Shown: positions 18,366 through 26,633 of the stretch, in pieces
Layout: each line of letters starts with the position of its first letter
How positions within the stretch are numbered: position 1 is the stretch's first letter
Assembly: GCA_035913415.1 (NCBI GenBank)
Contig: JAMIIV010000207.1
Location: 29,866 to 93,865, forward strand
Source: UBA5070 sp035913415
Lineage (GTDB): Bacteria; Fibrobacterota; Fibrobacteria; UBA5070
Reading direction: 5' to 3'
Length of the DNA stretch: 64,000 nt
The notes under the pieces: generated by a model
Seen by the model: the letters and a program-made list of their open reading frames with translations, nothing else
Database searches by the model: none
What the model was told of the DNA's origin: nothing
Translations under genes and position numbers: made by a program

Positions 18366-19245
18366 GACTCCCTGCCACGGTCCAATCTGGATCCCGCAAT
18401 GGAGATGAATCGGAAGGGGACAGATGGCGGTAGGCCGCCGCGACCACGTCGACGATCTCGACAAGGCGAGGAGGACTGTAGATGGTGTTCAGCACCTTTC
18501 GGGAGCGGGATCGCACGCGGGTGCGTTTCTCTCCGGGGCGGATGTCGGTGCGCACGCCGCCTTCATCGCCGCCAGCGGAGACGCGGAAGTCCTTCCTGCG
18601 GACGCGGACCTGAATGTCGAAGGTGCGAACCACCTTGAATTTGACCTTGAGCCGGCTCTTGCCGCGGGGGTTGATCCGCATGCTGGTGCGGGTGCGCACC
18701 TGATCGGTGATTCCCCACCGCACCACCGCGTGGTCGGCAAAGGCGGCTTCGCCGGAAAACCATGTATCCAGATAGTACTGCGTGTCGGCGCCGTCCGGGT
18801 TCAACTGCTTGCGCTCCCTCTGCTCCTTGGCGGAGCAATTGCGCCCGCGCAGATCCAGTTCCACCAAAACGGGAGATCCGGAGGCCACGTCTTCGCGCAG
18901 CAGCGCCAGCCAGGGGAGCACAAACTCGTCCAGATCCGGCGGGAAGCGGTGCTTTTCCATTCTGCTGGAGTACACTCCCAGGAAGGCCCCCAGGGGAAGA
19001 GCCAGCAGGGGCCACCCGATGCGGAATGCGAACACGCTGATGATCCCCCCCAGGACGCACAAGAACGCCCCGGGGACCAACCAACTTCGCACCGCGTCGA
19101 CATCGCGCTCCACGACGGTCACCGGATACAGGAAGCGGATCCACGCATCGAGCGGGAGGCTCGCCCGAAGAACCTTGCTCTGCATGAAGTCCTTCTGGCG
19201 CTCATCCAGTTTGTGGTAGCGCACCCAGGCGGTCAAGAAACCCAT
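18310..19245 (-). CDS. Membrane-associated hypothetical protein, paralogue A
   Basis: A 311-aa protein of unknown family with a paralogue at 23303-24169 (shared blocks GEAAFADHAVV, LPWLALLRED, RTFDIQVRVR, AAAYRHLSP). One or two hydrophobic segments lie near residues 57-95; the rest is a basic, beta-rich soluble part. The ATG at 19245 aligns with the paralogue's start (MGFLTAW versus MGLLTAW). The similarity ends after AAAYRHLSPSDS; the last 30 residues run antisense into nnr, which suggests the native stop was lost when the segment was duplicated. No function is assigned. Confidence 0.75.
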   Translation of the reverse strand: MGFLTAWVRYHKLDERQKDFMQSKVLRASLPLDAWIRFLYPVTVVERDVDAVRSWLVPGAFLCVLGGIISVFAFRIGWPLLALPLGAFLGVYSSRMEKHRFPPDLDEFVLPWLALLREDVASGSPVLVELDLRGRNCSAKEQRERKQLNPDGADTQYYLDTWFSGEAAFADHAVVRWGITDQVRTRTSMRINPRGKSRLKVKFKVVRTFDIQVRVRRKDFRVSAGGDEGGVRTDIRPGEKRTRVRSRSRKVLNTIYSPPRLVEIVDVVAAAYRHLSPSDSSPLRDPDWTVAGSLRTLPSPPRLAEGHSPGR

Positions 19246-19249
19246 GGGG

Positions 19250-19443
19250 TGCTTTCGGGGGGGAGAGAGGGTGAGGACAGGATGATGCGACAAAGATGAC
19301 TTTCCATCAGATCCGTCTGCAACCCGAAGAGCGCCGCCACCGAACGCTGCCAGATCAGGTTTTGTCCAGGTGCGTTCGCCCCTCCCGGGCCACCGCCTGG
19401 GCTGCTTCGAGAAACTCCAGCACCAGGTGCAAGGCCCGGACCG
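19250..19443 (-). pseudogene. Frameshifted 3' end of a glycosyltransferase gene
   Basis: On the minus strand this matches the last 60 or so codons of the glycosyltransferase at 24027-25367: RALHLVLEFLEAAQAVAREG against RALRLVLEFPDAARDMATRG, then HLDKT against HLEQT, and SHLCRI against NHLCGI in another frame. A 1-nt deletion near 19355 (CTGATC where the intact copy has CTGACC after one more C) switches the frame. It lies directly upstream of paralogue A exactly as the intact gene lies upstream of paralogue B, so it is a decayed duplicate fragment. Confidence 0.75.
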
Positions 19444-19449
19444 GTGGCC

Positions 19450-19531
19450 TGGCAGGTGCCCGCGACCGCCGCCGCATGTCGGTCACCGATCTTGTGAACG
19501 CGTTGCCGCAAGCCTTGGACGAGATGGACGT
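19450..19531 (+). pseudogene. Diverged copy of the nnr 3' end
   Basis: Plus-strand translation gives RRRMSVTDLVNALPQALDEM, nearly the same as the Nnr C-terminus at 18290-18355 (GRRGMSVTDLVNALPQAWEE), including an identical 16-nt stretch at the Met-Ser-Val-Thr codons. It has no start or upstream domain and abuts the glycosyltransferase fragment, so it is a duplication remnant. The rest of the gap up to 19562 shows nothing else. Confidence 0.75.
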
Positions 19532-19562
19532 GGACGGGGTTTCACCGCCATGGCCCCGAAAT

Positions 19563-20051
19563 TCAGAGAATCGCTTCGATGGAACCCGAGAGATTCGCGG
19601 GCGTGACTCGGGGAGCGAACCGCCCCACGACGTTTCCCTGCCGGTCCACGAGGAACTTGGTGAAGTTCCACCGCACGTTCGAGTTCCCCAACCACCCCAA
19701 CCATCCCGGTTTCGCCGCACGCAGGTGTTGCCAAAGGGGGTGGGCTCCGACTCCGTTGACGTCGATCTTGGCCGAAAGCGGAAAGGTCACCCCGTGATTG
19801 CGGCGACAGAATTCGGCAATCTGGGCCGGCCCTCCCGGTTCCTGCCCTCCGAACTGGTCGCAGGGAAAGCCGATCACCACCAATCCCTTGGCCGCGTATC
19901 TGCGGTGCAACTCTTCCAGTCCGTCGTACTGGGGCGTGTAGCCGCACTCGCTGGCGGTGTTCACCAGCAGCAACACCTTGCCGACATGGTCGCCCAGGCG
20001 GATCTCGCCGCCCCCCAGGGCCGGTACGGAAAACTCGTGGATCTTGGCCAT
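19563..20051 (-). CDS. Glutathione peroxidase family thiol peroxidase
   Basis: A 162-aa GPx-fold enzyme reducing peroxides, probably with thioredoxin. The peroxidatic Cys36 is in NTASECGYTP, the resolving-region Cys64 in FPCDQFGGQEPG with catalytic Gln70, and the Trp of the tetrad in RWNFTKFLVD. No selenocysteine. ATG at MAKIHEFSVP. It has no signal peptide and so is cytoplasmic, although it ends the glycan-synthesis gene string and is about 100 nt downstream of the last glycosyltransferase. Confidence 0.92.
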   Translation of the reverse strand: MAKIHEFSVPALGGGEIRLGDHVGKVLLLVNTASECGYTPQYDGLEELHRRYAAKGLVVIGFPCDQFGGQEPGGPAQIAEFCRRNHGVTFPLSAKIDVNGVGAHPLWQHLRAAKPGWLGWLGNSNVRWNFTKFLVDRQGNVVGRFAPRVTPANLSGSIEAIL

Positions 20052-20150
20052 GTCGCGCTCCCTGAAGGGTGTCCAGGAGGCAGGATACCAAGGCCCGCGG
20101 GGAGCGACCAGCGAAGGGAGTCTCCCCGGGCACCCCACCGACCTCGTCGG

Positions 20151-21026
20151 TCAGTCTCGCGGGCGCATTCCCAGGAAGGCCAAGCGCCGACGGGCGAACT
20201 GGTCATCGAGCGGGCGCGGGAACGGCAGGCACAGGTGGCGCTCGCGCCAGGGCCGCGTCTCGCGCATGGTGTTCCACCCCGCCGCCGTGACCAGACGATC
20301 GACCAACGGGAACAGACCACGCACCGGGTGCAGGTCCAGGCACTCCACTTCGGGATCGTCCAAGGCCTCGGCCAAGGGACTGGCCACCACCAGGTAGGGA
20401 TCCAACCCCTCCATCATGGCATGTTCCCTCGCCCAGGCCACCAGCTCGCGCACCTCGCCCAGCGGCCCCGAATGCACCACCAACCACACCGGACGCCCCA
20501 CCGCGCGCCATCCCCGCACCTTTGCGCGCAGCGTTGTCCCGACGTCGACGGGCTCCATCGGGAGCTCCACGTCTTCCCACGTCCCGGCCTGAGGACGCAG
20601 CGCGTCGTGCTGCTCCTGACCCAGGGGTTCGACGGCAAGGATGCGATCGTACCGGGGAAGCGGTCCCCGAAGGCGTTCGGCGTACCGTTGCCAGCGCACC
20701 AGACGAGCCACATGCACCGTATGGACTTCGCCGGGAAGAACCAGCCCGGAGAGCTCGCCCAGGATCCCCGCAGGGAACGCGTCGACGGAAAATGTCCGAG
20801 GTCGAAGATCCTGGAGAGTATCCCGCACCCAGGATCGGAGCCTGTCCGGATCGTTGCCCGAACCCTCGGGCGGCGATCGGGCCTCGAACCCTTCCACCAC
20901 GCGGAGGTCGTCCGTGGAGGCGTTGGAGGTCAAGACTACGAAGCGATCACCCGCTGCCAGAAGGCGCTTCATCGCACGGGCCCGCACCAGATGTCCGAGC
21001 CCGCCGCCGAAGGCGTAATGCACCAC
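20151..21026 (-). CDS. MurG/GT28-like glycosyltransferase family protein
   Basis: About 291 aa with a GT-B fold pattern: an N-terminal Gly-rich loop HYAFGGGLGHLVRARAM, as in MurG and related nucleotide-sugar transferases, and a C-terminal donor-binding style segment DRLVTAAGWNTMRETRPW followed by P-F-x-R. The GTG at 21026 was preferred because GGAGGAGG lies 7 nt upstream; this site would sit inside the gene if the ATG at 21044 were used. It follows a lipoprotein gene by a few bases in the same operon. Acceptor and sugar are unknown; the protein is shorter than MurG. Confidence 0.75.
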   Translation of the reverse strand: MVHYAFGGGLGHLVRARAMKRLLAAGDRFVVLTSNASTDDLRVVEGFEARSPPEGSGNDPDRLRSWVRDTLQDLRPRTFSVDAFPAGILGELSGLVLPGEVHTVHVARLVRWQRYAERLRGPLPRYDRILAVEPLGQEQHDALRPQAGTWEDVELPMEPVDVGTTLRAKVRGWRAVGRPVWLVVHSGPLGEVRELVAWAREHAMMEGLDPYLVVASPLAEALDDPEVECLDLHPVRGLFPLVDRLVTAAGWNTMRETRPWRERHLCLPFPRPLDDQFARRRLAFLGMRPRD

Positions 21027-21050
21027 GGGAGCGCCTCCTCCCATGATCGG

Positions 21051-21704
21051 TCAGAGCCCGCGGGAAAGAAGCTCGAGTTGCAGCACGCAGCGCTCGGCTT
21101 CCGGGACGCGCGGCACCAGCAGAAGCGCCCAGCCCGCGGACAAACCTCGTGCCTTCACCACACCGACCTCGGCCCCGGTGGCATCCAGCACCCGTGCCAA
21201 CCCCGTGGCGGCGTCGAAGCGCACCGAGCCGGCGGGCACCCCGTCGTTTTCAACCTCCAGGAATCCTTCGCGCACCTTCACGACCACAGGTCGCGCGTTC
21301 TCCTCGTTGTCGCTGATCTTGACTTTGCCGTCCTTGAGCTTGACTTTCCACAGCAGGCGGGAATCGGGGCTCTTGAGCTTGAAGCCCTCGTCGCCCGGCT
21401 TGACCTCGCCGAGCGCGGCCCCTCCCACCTGGGCGTAGGCGCGTTTGCCGTCGTCGCGCAACTGGCCGCGAAGGACGCGGGACCGATCGGCCGGGCCGAG
21501 CACGGCCTCCAAGACGGATCCTGTCTTCAAGGTGGCCAGAACCGCACCGGAAGGATCGCGGACCTCGGCCGAATCGGCCGCCAGCGGGGCCGAGCTCCGG
21601 GCCGGGGTCTCAGCGGAGTTGGTGGCCTCGGCGGGTTCGTCCTTCTTCTGGCAGGAAGACAGGACCAGGGGGACGACGAGCAAGAGCAGGAAGCGGGCGT
21701 TCAT
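21051..21704 (-). CDS. Lipoprotein, 217 aa
   Basis: Lipobox LSSC after a short leader (Cys near residue 18) followed by an Ala/Ser/Glu-rich linker similar to that of the DUF4349 lipoprotein. The rest is beta-rich with GSVLEAVLG and KSPDSRLLWKVKLKDGKVKI, perhaps two SH3-like or small barrel domains. The ATG overlaps the upstream glycosyltransferase stop (ATGA at 21701-21704). It is probably outer- or inner-membrane anchored facing the periplasm. No named family recognised. Confidence 0.8.
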   Translation of the reverse strand: MNARFLLLLVVPLVLSSCQKKDEPAEATNSAETPARSSAPLAADSAEVRDPSGAVLATLKTGSVLEAVLGPADRSRVLRGQLRDDGKRAYAQVGGAALGEVKPGDEGFKLKSPDSRLLWKVKLKDGKVKISDNEENARPVVVKVREGFLEVENDGVPAGSVRFDAATGLARVLDATGAEVGVVKARGLSAGWALLLVPRVPEAERCVLQLELLSRGL

Positions 21705-22879
21705 GGGCGATTCTCCATTGGGGGGATGGCGGCACGGGGGCAGGACGAGAACGCCTCCAGGTAGGCGCGTGTCTCGCGCACGGGGGGGTACTCCGACGCG
21801 GTTTGGCGGCACGCCTCGCCCATGGCGGCGAGAGTGTCGTTGGAGGCCTCGGCCAGGCGCGCCAGCGCCAGACGGCAACCGTGGGGGTCTCCCGGGGCGA
21901 ACAGGAATCCGTGCACGCCATCGCGCAGGACGTCGCCCATGCCACCGGCGGTGGAGGCCACCAGCGGCAGCCCCAGGCTCATGGCCTCCAGCAACACGTT
22001 GGGCATGCCGTCGTAGAAACTGGGGATCGCCACCGCGTCGCAGGCGCAATAGTGGCGCAACAACGCGTAGCGGTCCGAGAAGGGATGGAGCGTGTGCGGT
22101 ACCGGCGGTTCGCCGTAGGCCAGTCGCGAATGGATCTCTTCGTCCAGCTCACCGACGAGCAACAGGTGGAAGCGGTCGGTGCATCCCGAGCGCGCGAGGG
22201 AATCCACCAGTTGCAGCACGCCTTTCTTCGGTTTGAGCTGTCCGAAGACGCCCAGCACCCGCACCCCCGGTTCGATCCTCTCCGCGCGCCAGGCCCGGGC
22301 CTGCTCCAGGTCGGAGGGCAGGGGTCGCCAGTCGTCGGGATCGATCGCGTTGGGTGTCCACGACACCGCGGCGGAAGGCCACAGCGCCTCGATGCGCCGT
22401 TTCTTGTCGCCGCTCACCACGCAGATGCGCGCGGCACGTTCGATCGCCTCGCGCAGAAGCGGACGCCGGGACGGCGAGAACATCGCCGCGTCGAAGTCGT
22501 TGCCGCGCAACAGCAGCAGCAGGGGGAGATCCAACCAGGCGGCCAGGGTGGGCCCGGCGAGCACGGGAAGGTTCCCGCCGAACGCGACCAGATGCGTCCA
22601 GGTGGGGCGCCGTTCGTCGAGCACCAGACGTTCGTGGAGAAGGTTCAAGGCGTGGGCCGCGTCCTCGCCGACGGGAAACGACAGCAATGTGCCGCCCATC
22701 TGCGCCTCCAGGCGCGGCGCATGGCCCTGGCGCACCAGGTGCACCACGTCGATGTACACACCCTCCGCGCGCAAGCCCCGCACGATCCGATCGCACGAGA
22801 CCGACATCCCTCCCGGGCCGGGCGGAAAGTTCTCGGTGACCCACAGCGCACGCACAGCAGTTTGGACGGATTCCGTCAC
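21701..22879 (-). CDS. GT4-type glycosyltransferase
   Basis: About 392 aa, GT-B fold. N-terminal acceptor domain begins LWVTENFPPGPGGMS; the donor domain has GVFGQLKPKKGVLQLVDSL, the EX7E-type region SFYDGMPNVLLEAMSLGLPLVAS and GGMGDVLRDG, characteristic of GT4 retaining enzymes. GTG at 22879 is a probable start just after the zinc-ribbon gene's stop; a second GTG 8 codons later is also possible. Cytoplasmic, likely assembling a surface glycan with the other two transferases and the flippase upstream. Donor sugar is unknown. Confidence 0.88.
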   Translation of the reverse strand: MTESVQTAVRALWVTENFPPGPGGMSVSCDRIVRGLRAEGVYIDVVHLVRQGHAPRLEAQMGGTLLSFPVGEDAAHALNLLHERLVLDERRPTWTHLVAFGGNLPVLAGPTLAAWLDLPLLLLLRGNDFDAAMFSPSRRPLLREAIERAARICVVSGDKKRRIEALWPSAAVSWTPNAIDPDDWRPLPSDLEQARAWRAERIEPGVRVLGVFGQLKPKKGVLQLVDSLARSGCTDRFHLLLVGELDEEIHSRLAYGEPPVPHTLHPFSDRYALLRHYCACDAVAIPSFYDGMPNVLLEAMSLGLPLVASTAGGMGDVLRDGVHGFLFAPGDPHGCRLALARLAEASNDTLAAMGEACRQTASEYPPVRETRAYLEAFSSCPRAAIPPMENRP

Positions 22880-22883
22880 AGCG

Positions 22884-23306
22884 TCAACTGTCCGAGAATC
22901 CGGCGGCTCCGTCCGGCCCATCGTCCCCGCCCAGGTCGGCGCGTTCATTGAAGGAGCCGCGGTCGTAGCCGTCGTAGAAGACCACCGGATGGTAGGACGA
23001 CGAGGCGTAGTAATTGGTGCGGTAGCGATCCGACCATCCCGGGCGATCCCATTCGGGGACGTCGTCCCCCGTGGCACCAGTCGTACCGGTCCGACCGGTG
23101 CGCGCACCGGGGCGGGCGTTGTTCCCCTCCGAAGAGGAATCGTCCGTTCCTCCCTGGGCACCGCACTTCGAGCAGAACACCTGGGCGCTGCGATAGAGCA
23201 CGTGCTCCTGGCAAAGGGCCTTGCCGCACGAGGTGCAGGTATCGGAGGATTCGGCGCCACACGGACGCAGGGAGAAGATGCCGCGCGGGGCGGTGCAGAC
23301 GTTCAT
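22884..23306 (-). CDS. Small zinc-ribbon protein with acidic/Gly tail
   Basis: A 140-aa protein with N-terminal paired cysteines (CTSCGKALCQEH and FCSKCGAQ, about residues 24-48), the pattern of a B-box or treble-clef zinc finger, preceded by further cysteines. A Gly/Thr/Arg-rich linker and a Tyr/Asp-rich tail follow, probably disordered. The ATG overlaps the stop of membrane-protein paralogue B (ATGA). Unknown function; possibly a protein-protein adaptor of the operon. Confidence 0.72.
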   Translation of the reverse strand: MNVCTAPRGIFSLRPCGAESSDTCTSCGKALCQEHVLYRSAQVFCSKCGAQGGTDDSSSEGNNARPGARTGRTGTTGATGDDVPEWDRPGWSDRYRTNYYASSSYHPVVFYDGYDRGSFNERADLGGDDGPDGAAGFSDS

Positions 23307-24169
23307 CCGTTGGCTCCTCGGGAGTCGGCGGGGCTCAGGTGCCGGTAGGCGGCCGCGACGGAGTCGACCATCTCGACCAATCGGGGAGGTTGATCCACCC
23401 TCGAAAGCAGCACGCGGGATCGGGCCCGCACGCACGTCCGCTTCTCACCCGCCTTGATGTCGGTGCGGATCGCCTCGCCCCCTTCGGGCGCTGCCGCCGA
23501 GGCGTGGAAGTCCTTTCCTCGCACCCGCACCTGCACGTCGAAGGTCCGCAGCACCTTGTGCTTGATCTTCGTCTTGGTCTTGCCGCGGGGGTTGCGGCGC
23601 CTCCTGGTGCGCCGACGCACCAGGTCGGAGACATCCCACTTCACCACGGCATGGTCGGCGAAGGTGGCCTCGCCGGAAAACCAGGGATCGAGGAAGAAGT
23701 CCGTGGTCCAACCCGCGCCGTTCATCTCGCCGCTGCGGACGACCTGGCGCTTGGGGGGGCATTCGCTGCCGCGCAGATCGAGCGCCAAGTGCACCTGGGA
23801 TCCGGGAACAACGTCTTCGCGCAGCAGGGCGAGCCAGGGAAGCACGGATTCCTCCAGGACGGGAGGAACATCGATTTTGCCCATCTTGCTGGCGAAGACG
23901 GTCAGCGCGATTCCCACAGGCCACAAGAGGAGCGGCCAGCCCGAACCGTACCCCATGGCAGCGAAGAAGCCCACCGGGAAACACGAGACTCCTCCCCAGA
24001 AGGCGAACTTGCGGACGACGTCGGTTTCACGATCCACGAGACCCACTGGGTGCAGGAAGCGAATCCATTCGTCGAGTGTGAGGCTCGCCTTCAGGATCTT
24101 GGTGCGCATGAAGTCCCGTTGGCGGTCGTCCAGTTTCTGGTATCGCGACCAGGCGGTCAGGAGGCCCAT
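23303..24169 (-). CDS. Membrane-associated hypothetical protein, paralogue B
   Basis: A 288-aa paralogue of the protein at 18310-19245, matching over nearly the whole length (MGLLTAWSRYQKLDDRQRDFM start; SGEATFADHAVVKW; RTFDVQVRVRGKDF; AAAYRHLSPADS end). Hydrophobic segments near residues 57-92, then a basic soluble region. It ends cleanly eight residues after AAAYRHLSP, so this copy probably shows the ancestral C-terminus. Its first 143 nt are overlapped by the upstream glycosyltransferase gene. Family unknown. Confidence 0.8.
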   Translation of the reverse strand: MGLLTAWSRYQKLDDRQRDFMRTKILKASLTLDEWIRFLHPVGLVDRETDVVRKFAFWGGVSCFPVGFFAAMGYGSGWPLLLWPVGIALTVFASKMGKIDVPPVLEESVLPWLALLREDVVPGSQVHLALDLRGSECPPKRQVVRSGEMNGAGWTTDFFLDPWFSGEATFADHAVVKWDVSDLVRRRTRRRRNPRGKTKTKIKHKVLRTFDVQVRVRGKDFHASAAAPEGGEAIRTDIKAGEKRTCVRARSRVLLSRVDQPPRLVEMVDSVAAAYRHLSPADSRGANG

Positions 24170-25367
24170 GGAGTGCTTTCGGGGAGGTGGGGGATGACGG
24201 GCGGATGCCGCAAAGATGGTTTTCCGCCAGGCTCCCGTACAACGAAAGGAGTTGTTGAACCGATGTGGCCCAGGTCAGGGTCTGCTCCAGGTGGACCCGC
24301 CCTCGGGTCGCCATGTCCCGGGCGGCATCGGGGAACTCGAGCACCAGGCGCAATGCGCGGGCCAGTTCGGCCGGTCTTCCGGGGTGCACCAGACGCCCCG
24401 TTCCCTCCCCCAGAATCTCGCGGACCGCGGGGATGTCGCTGGCCACCACGGGCGTCCCGAGGGCCATCGCCTCCAGGATCTTCAGGGGGCAGCAGCCTTG
24501 GTCGAGGTTGCGGGCGCACTCGACAAGGGGAGCCACACTCGCCATGGCATGGGCAACCCAGCCTCCAAGCTCGGAACGTCCCAGCGCCTGTTTCCACACC
24601 ACGCGATCCTCCAGCCCCAGCCGCCGTGCGAGTCGGCGAGGGCCCTTCTCCTGGCGGGGATGCGACGACGAACACACCACGAGTTTCGTGTCGAGATCGG
24701 CCAGACGCGCGAAGGCCTGCAACAGCACGTCCAGTCCCTGCCAGGGCTGGAGCGCCCCGAAGTAGACGAAGTACGAAGCGGGAGCCTCGACCGGACGCGG
24801 CGGACGACCCACGACGGGATCCGCTCCGTTGGGGATCACGACGATCCGCCGCTGGTCGGCGCCCAGACGGACCAGGTTCCCGGCGATGGTCCGCGACGGC
24901 ACCACAAGCGCATCCGCGTGTTCCCAGCAGAACCGTTCTTGCTGACGAATCTTGTCCAGAGTGCGGGGCGAGAGCAGCGGGTAGGTGCCGGGCAGCTCGA
25001 TCGAAGGCAGCCCGTTGATCTCGTACACGGTGCGATACTTCCGTGGGCGCGAGAGGATGGGAACACCGCTCCACGGATCGCGGAAGTGGCACAGTTCCAA
25101 CGTCTCACCGGCGTCGTCCAGAACGCGCGCCAGCGACCGGCCGAAGGATTCGGCCCGATCCAGGAAGTTCGGCTCCCGCCCCGGATGGCGCACCACCTCG
25201 ATGGCCCCTTCGACCTCGTGGGCCGCGAGGTCGCCCCCGCCCAGCACATGGAGCAGGCCGCCGCCGAAAGCCCCGAACAACGCCCCGGCGAAGCGCTCGA
25301 TGTGGGTCGCGGCACCTTTGGGCGAGGGCACGCGATCGAACGACGCGTACAAGGCGCGATGCGGCAT
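24027..25367 (-). CDS. GT4-type glycosyltransferase with read-through tail
   Basis: 446 aa; GT-B enzyme with KGAATHIERFAGALF near the start, the linker PNGADPVVG, FVYFGALQPWQGLDVLL and the nucleotide-sugar region CCPLKILEAMALGTPVVAS, all as in GT4 transferases. The recognisable protein ends near LLSLYGSLAENHL (about residue 388); the last 45-60 residues are an out-of-frame translation of paralogue B, so the gene overlaps its neighbour by 143 nt and probably lost its own stop. The ATG at 25367 has only a weak ribosome-binding site. A frameshifted copy of its end lies at 19250-19443. Confidence 0.82.
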   Translation of the reverse strand: MPHRALYASFDRVPSPKGAATHIERFAGALFGAFGGGLLHVLGGGDLAAHEVEGAIEVVRHPGREPNFLDRAESFGRSLARVLDDAGETLELCHFRDPWSGVPILSRPRKYRTVYEINGLPSIELPGTYPLLSPRTLDKIRQQERFCWEHADALVVPSRTIAGNLVRLGADQRRIVVIPNGADPVVGRPPRPVEAPASYFVYFGALQPWQGLDVLLQAFARLADLDTKLVVCSSSHPRQEKGPRRLARRLGLEDRVVWKQALGRSELGGWVAHAMASVAPLVECARNLDQGCCPLKILEAMALGTPVVASDIPAVREILGEGTGRLVHPGRPAELARALRLVLEFPDAARDMATRGRVHLEQTLTWATSVQQLLSLYGSLAENHLCGIRPSSPTSPKALHGPPDRLVAIPETGRPPTGLHAHQDPEGEPHTRRMDSLPAPSGSRGS

Positions 25368-25402
25368 TCCAGACAGAATCCGTCGATCGGGCACGCGGGC
25401 GC

Positions 25403-26542
25403 TCAGATCAGGCCGGAGAGCACCACCGCCCGCGGCGTCCAGCCGAAATCGGGATCCCAGTCCAGCGACGTGGGAAGCGTCCAGGCCATGGTGATGCCGC
25501 TGCCGACATCGAACCACATCGCGCAGCGACTGGCGCCCTCGTGGCCCCAGACCATTCCCGGTTGCACCAGCGGATGGCGGGCGGGCTCCAGGCCCAGCCC
25601 GTATCTCCAGTCGGAGAAATTGTCGCCCCAGTGGGGAGCGGGCACGTTCACGTGGACCCGCCGCATGGCCTCGACGGTGCGTCGCCCCAGGATGCGCACG
25701 CCGTCCAGCGATCCATCTTCGGCCAGAAGGCGCGCCAGGCGGTTCATGTCGCGGCAAGTGGACCAGGCGTGGCCCAGGGCCAGACGCGAATGGTGCAGGC
25801 AACTGGAGCGCCCCTCGATCATGGAACGTTCGAAGTCCGACACCCAGGCGAACTGGTCGAGCGGTCGCGAGCCGGGGTCGAAGAAGGTCTCGTGCAGGCC
25901 AGCAGGCCGGAGGATTTCGCGCTCCATCCAGAGAGCGTAAGGCTCGCCCACGGTGCGGGCGATCATCTCGCCGATCACGGCAAACCCCGCGCTGCTGTAG
26001 CGCCAGGTCTGACCAGGCGTGCCGTGCACCGGACGCGCCGCCAGCGCATGAAGCCAGTCTTCGCGCTGGAGCAAGGTCCAGGCCGCCTGGAAGTCGGGCG
26101 CGGCTTCGCCGTCCGATCCGGGATCGGGCATCAGTCCGGAGGTGTGGGTGAGCAGGTGTTCCAACCGGAGGTTGCGCAGCTCGGGGGTGTCGAATTCCGG
26201 CAGGACCTTCGCGACCGGCCATTCCATCAGGATGCGCCCGTCTTCCACCAGCTTGAGCACGCCGATGGCTGTGAGAACCTTGGTGACCGAGGCCATGCCG
26301 CGCCAGGTCGTGGGCTGCATGGGTGCCCCGCCTGCGGGATGGCGGGGCCCCAGGGCCTGATCGGCGAAGACCCGTCCGTGGCGCGCCAGACAGAAGGCCG
26401 CCGCCTGGACTTTCCCTTCGGAGACCAGGCGTTCGAAGATCTCCTCGAGGCGATCCAGACGAGTCGCATCAAATCCCACCTCGTCGGGGGAGGCTTCGAG
26501 GGGAGCGTGGATCCAGGACAGTCCGGCAGGAGAATCGGTCAT
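25403..26542 (-). CDS. Class C beta-lactamase-fold serine hydrolase
   Basis: 379 aa; the penicillin-binding-protein-like esterase family (Beta-lactamase/EstB type). The nucleophile motif is SVTK (in MASVTKVLT, about residue 86), the YxN-equivalent is YSSAG, and the third motif is the HEG of WGHEGAS. No signal peptide is seen, so a cytoplasmic esterase or amide hydrolase is more likely than a drug-resistance enzyme. It lies between the flippase and a glycosyltransferase in the glycan operon, so it might trim acyl groups from glycan intermediates (inference). Confidence 0.88.
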   Translation of the reverse strand: MTDSPAGLSWIHAPLEASPDEVGFDATRLDRLEEIFERLVSEGKVQAAAFCLARHGRVFADQALGPRHPAGGAPMQPTTWRGMASVTKVLTAIGVLKLVEDGRILMEWPVAKVLPEFDTPELRNLRLEHLLTHTSGLMPDPGSDGEAAPDFQAAWTLLQREDWLHALAARPVHGTPGQTWRYSSAGFAVIGEMIARTVGEPYALWMEREILRPAGLHETFFDPGSRPLDQFAWVSDFERSMIEGRSSCLHHSRLALGHAWSTCRDMNRLARLLAEDGSLDGVRILGRRTVEAMRRVHVNVPAPHWGDNFSDWRYGLGLEPARHPLVQPGMVWGHEGASRCAMWFDVGSGITMAWTLPTSLDWDPDFGWTPRAVVLSGLI

Positions 26543-26633
26543 GGACGGAAAACGTAGCCCCTTGTAAAGGTCGGCGAAGCGAAGATCGCGATGTCGTCCC
26601 GCACGGGGTGTTCCCGATCCGCCCTCGAGGAAA

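Noticed and set aside
15530..18433. A 967-codon plus-strand frame through the ABC-F/PfkB genes
   Set aside because: It is antisense to conserved enzymes and has no protein family signals; typical of GC-rich shadow frames.
19296..21764. An 822-codon plus-strand frame across the GPx and glycosyltransferase genes
   Set aside because: Antisense to GPx, GT and a lipoprotein; only the short nnr-like block in it is meaningful.
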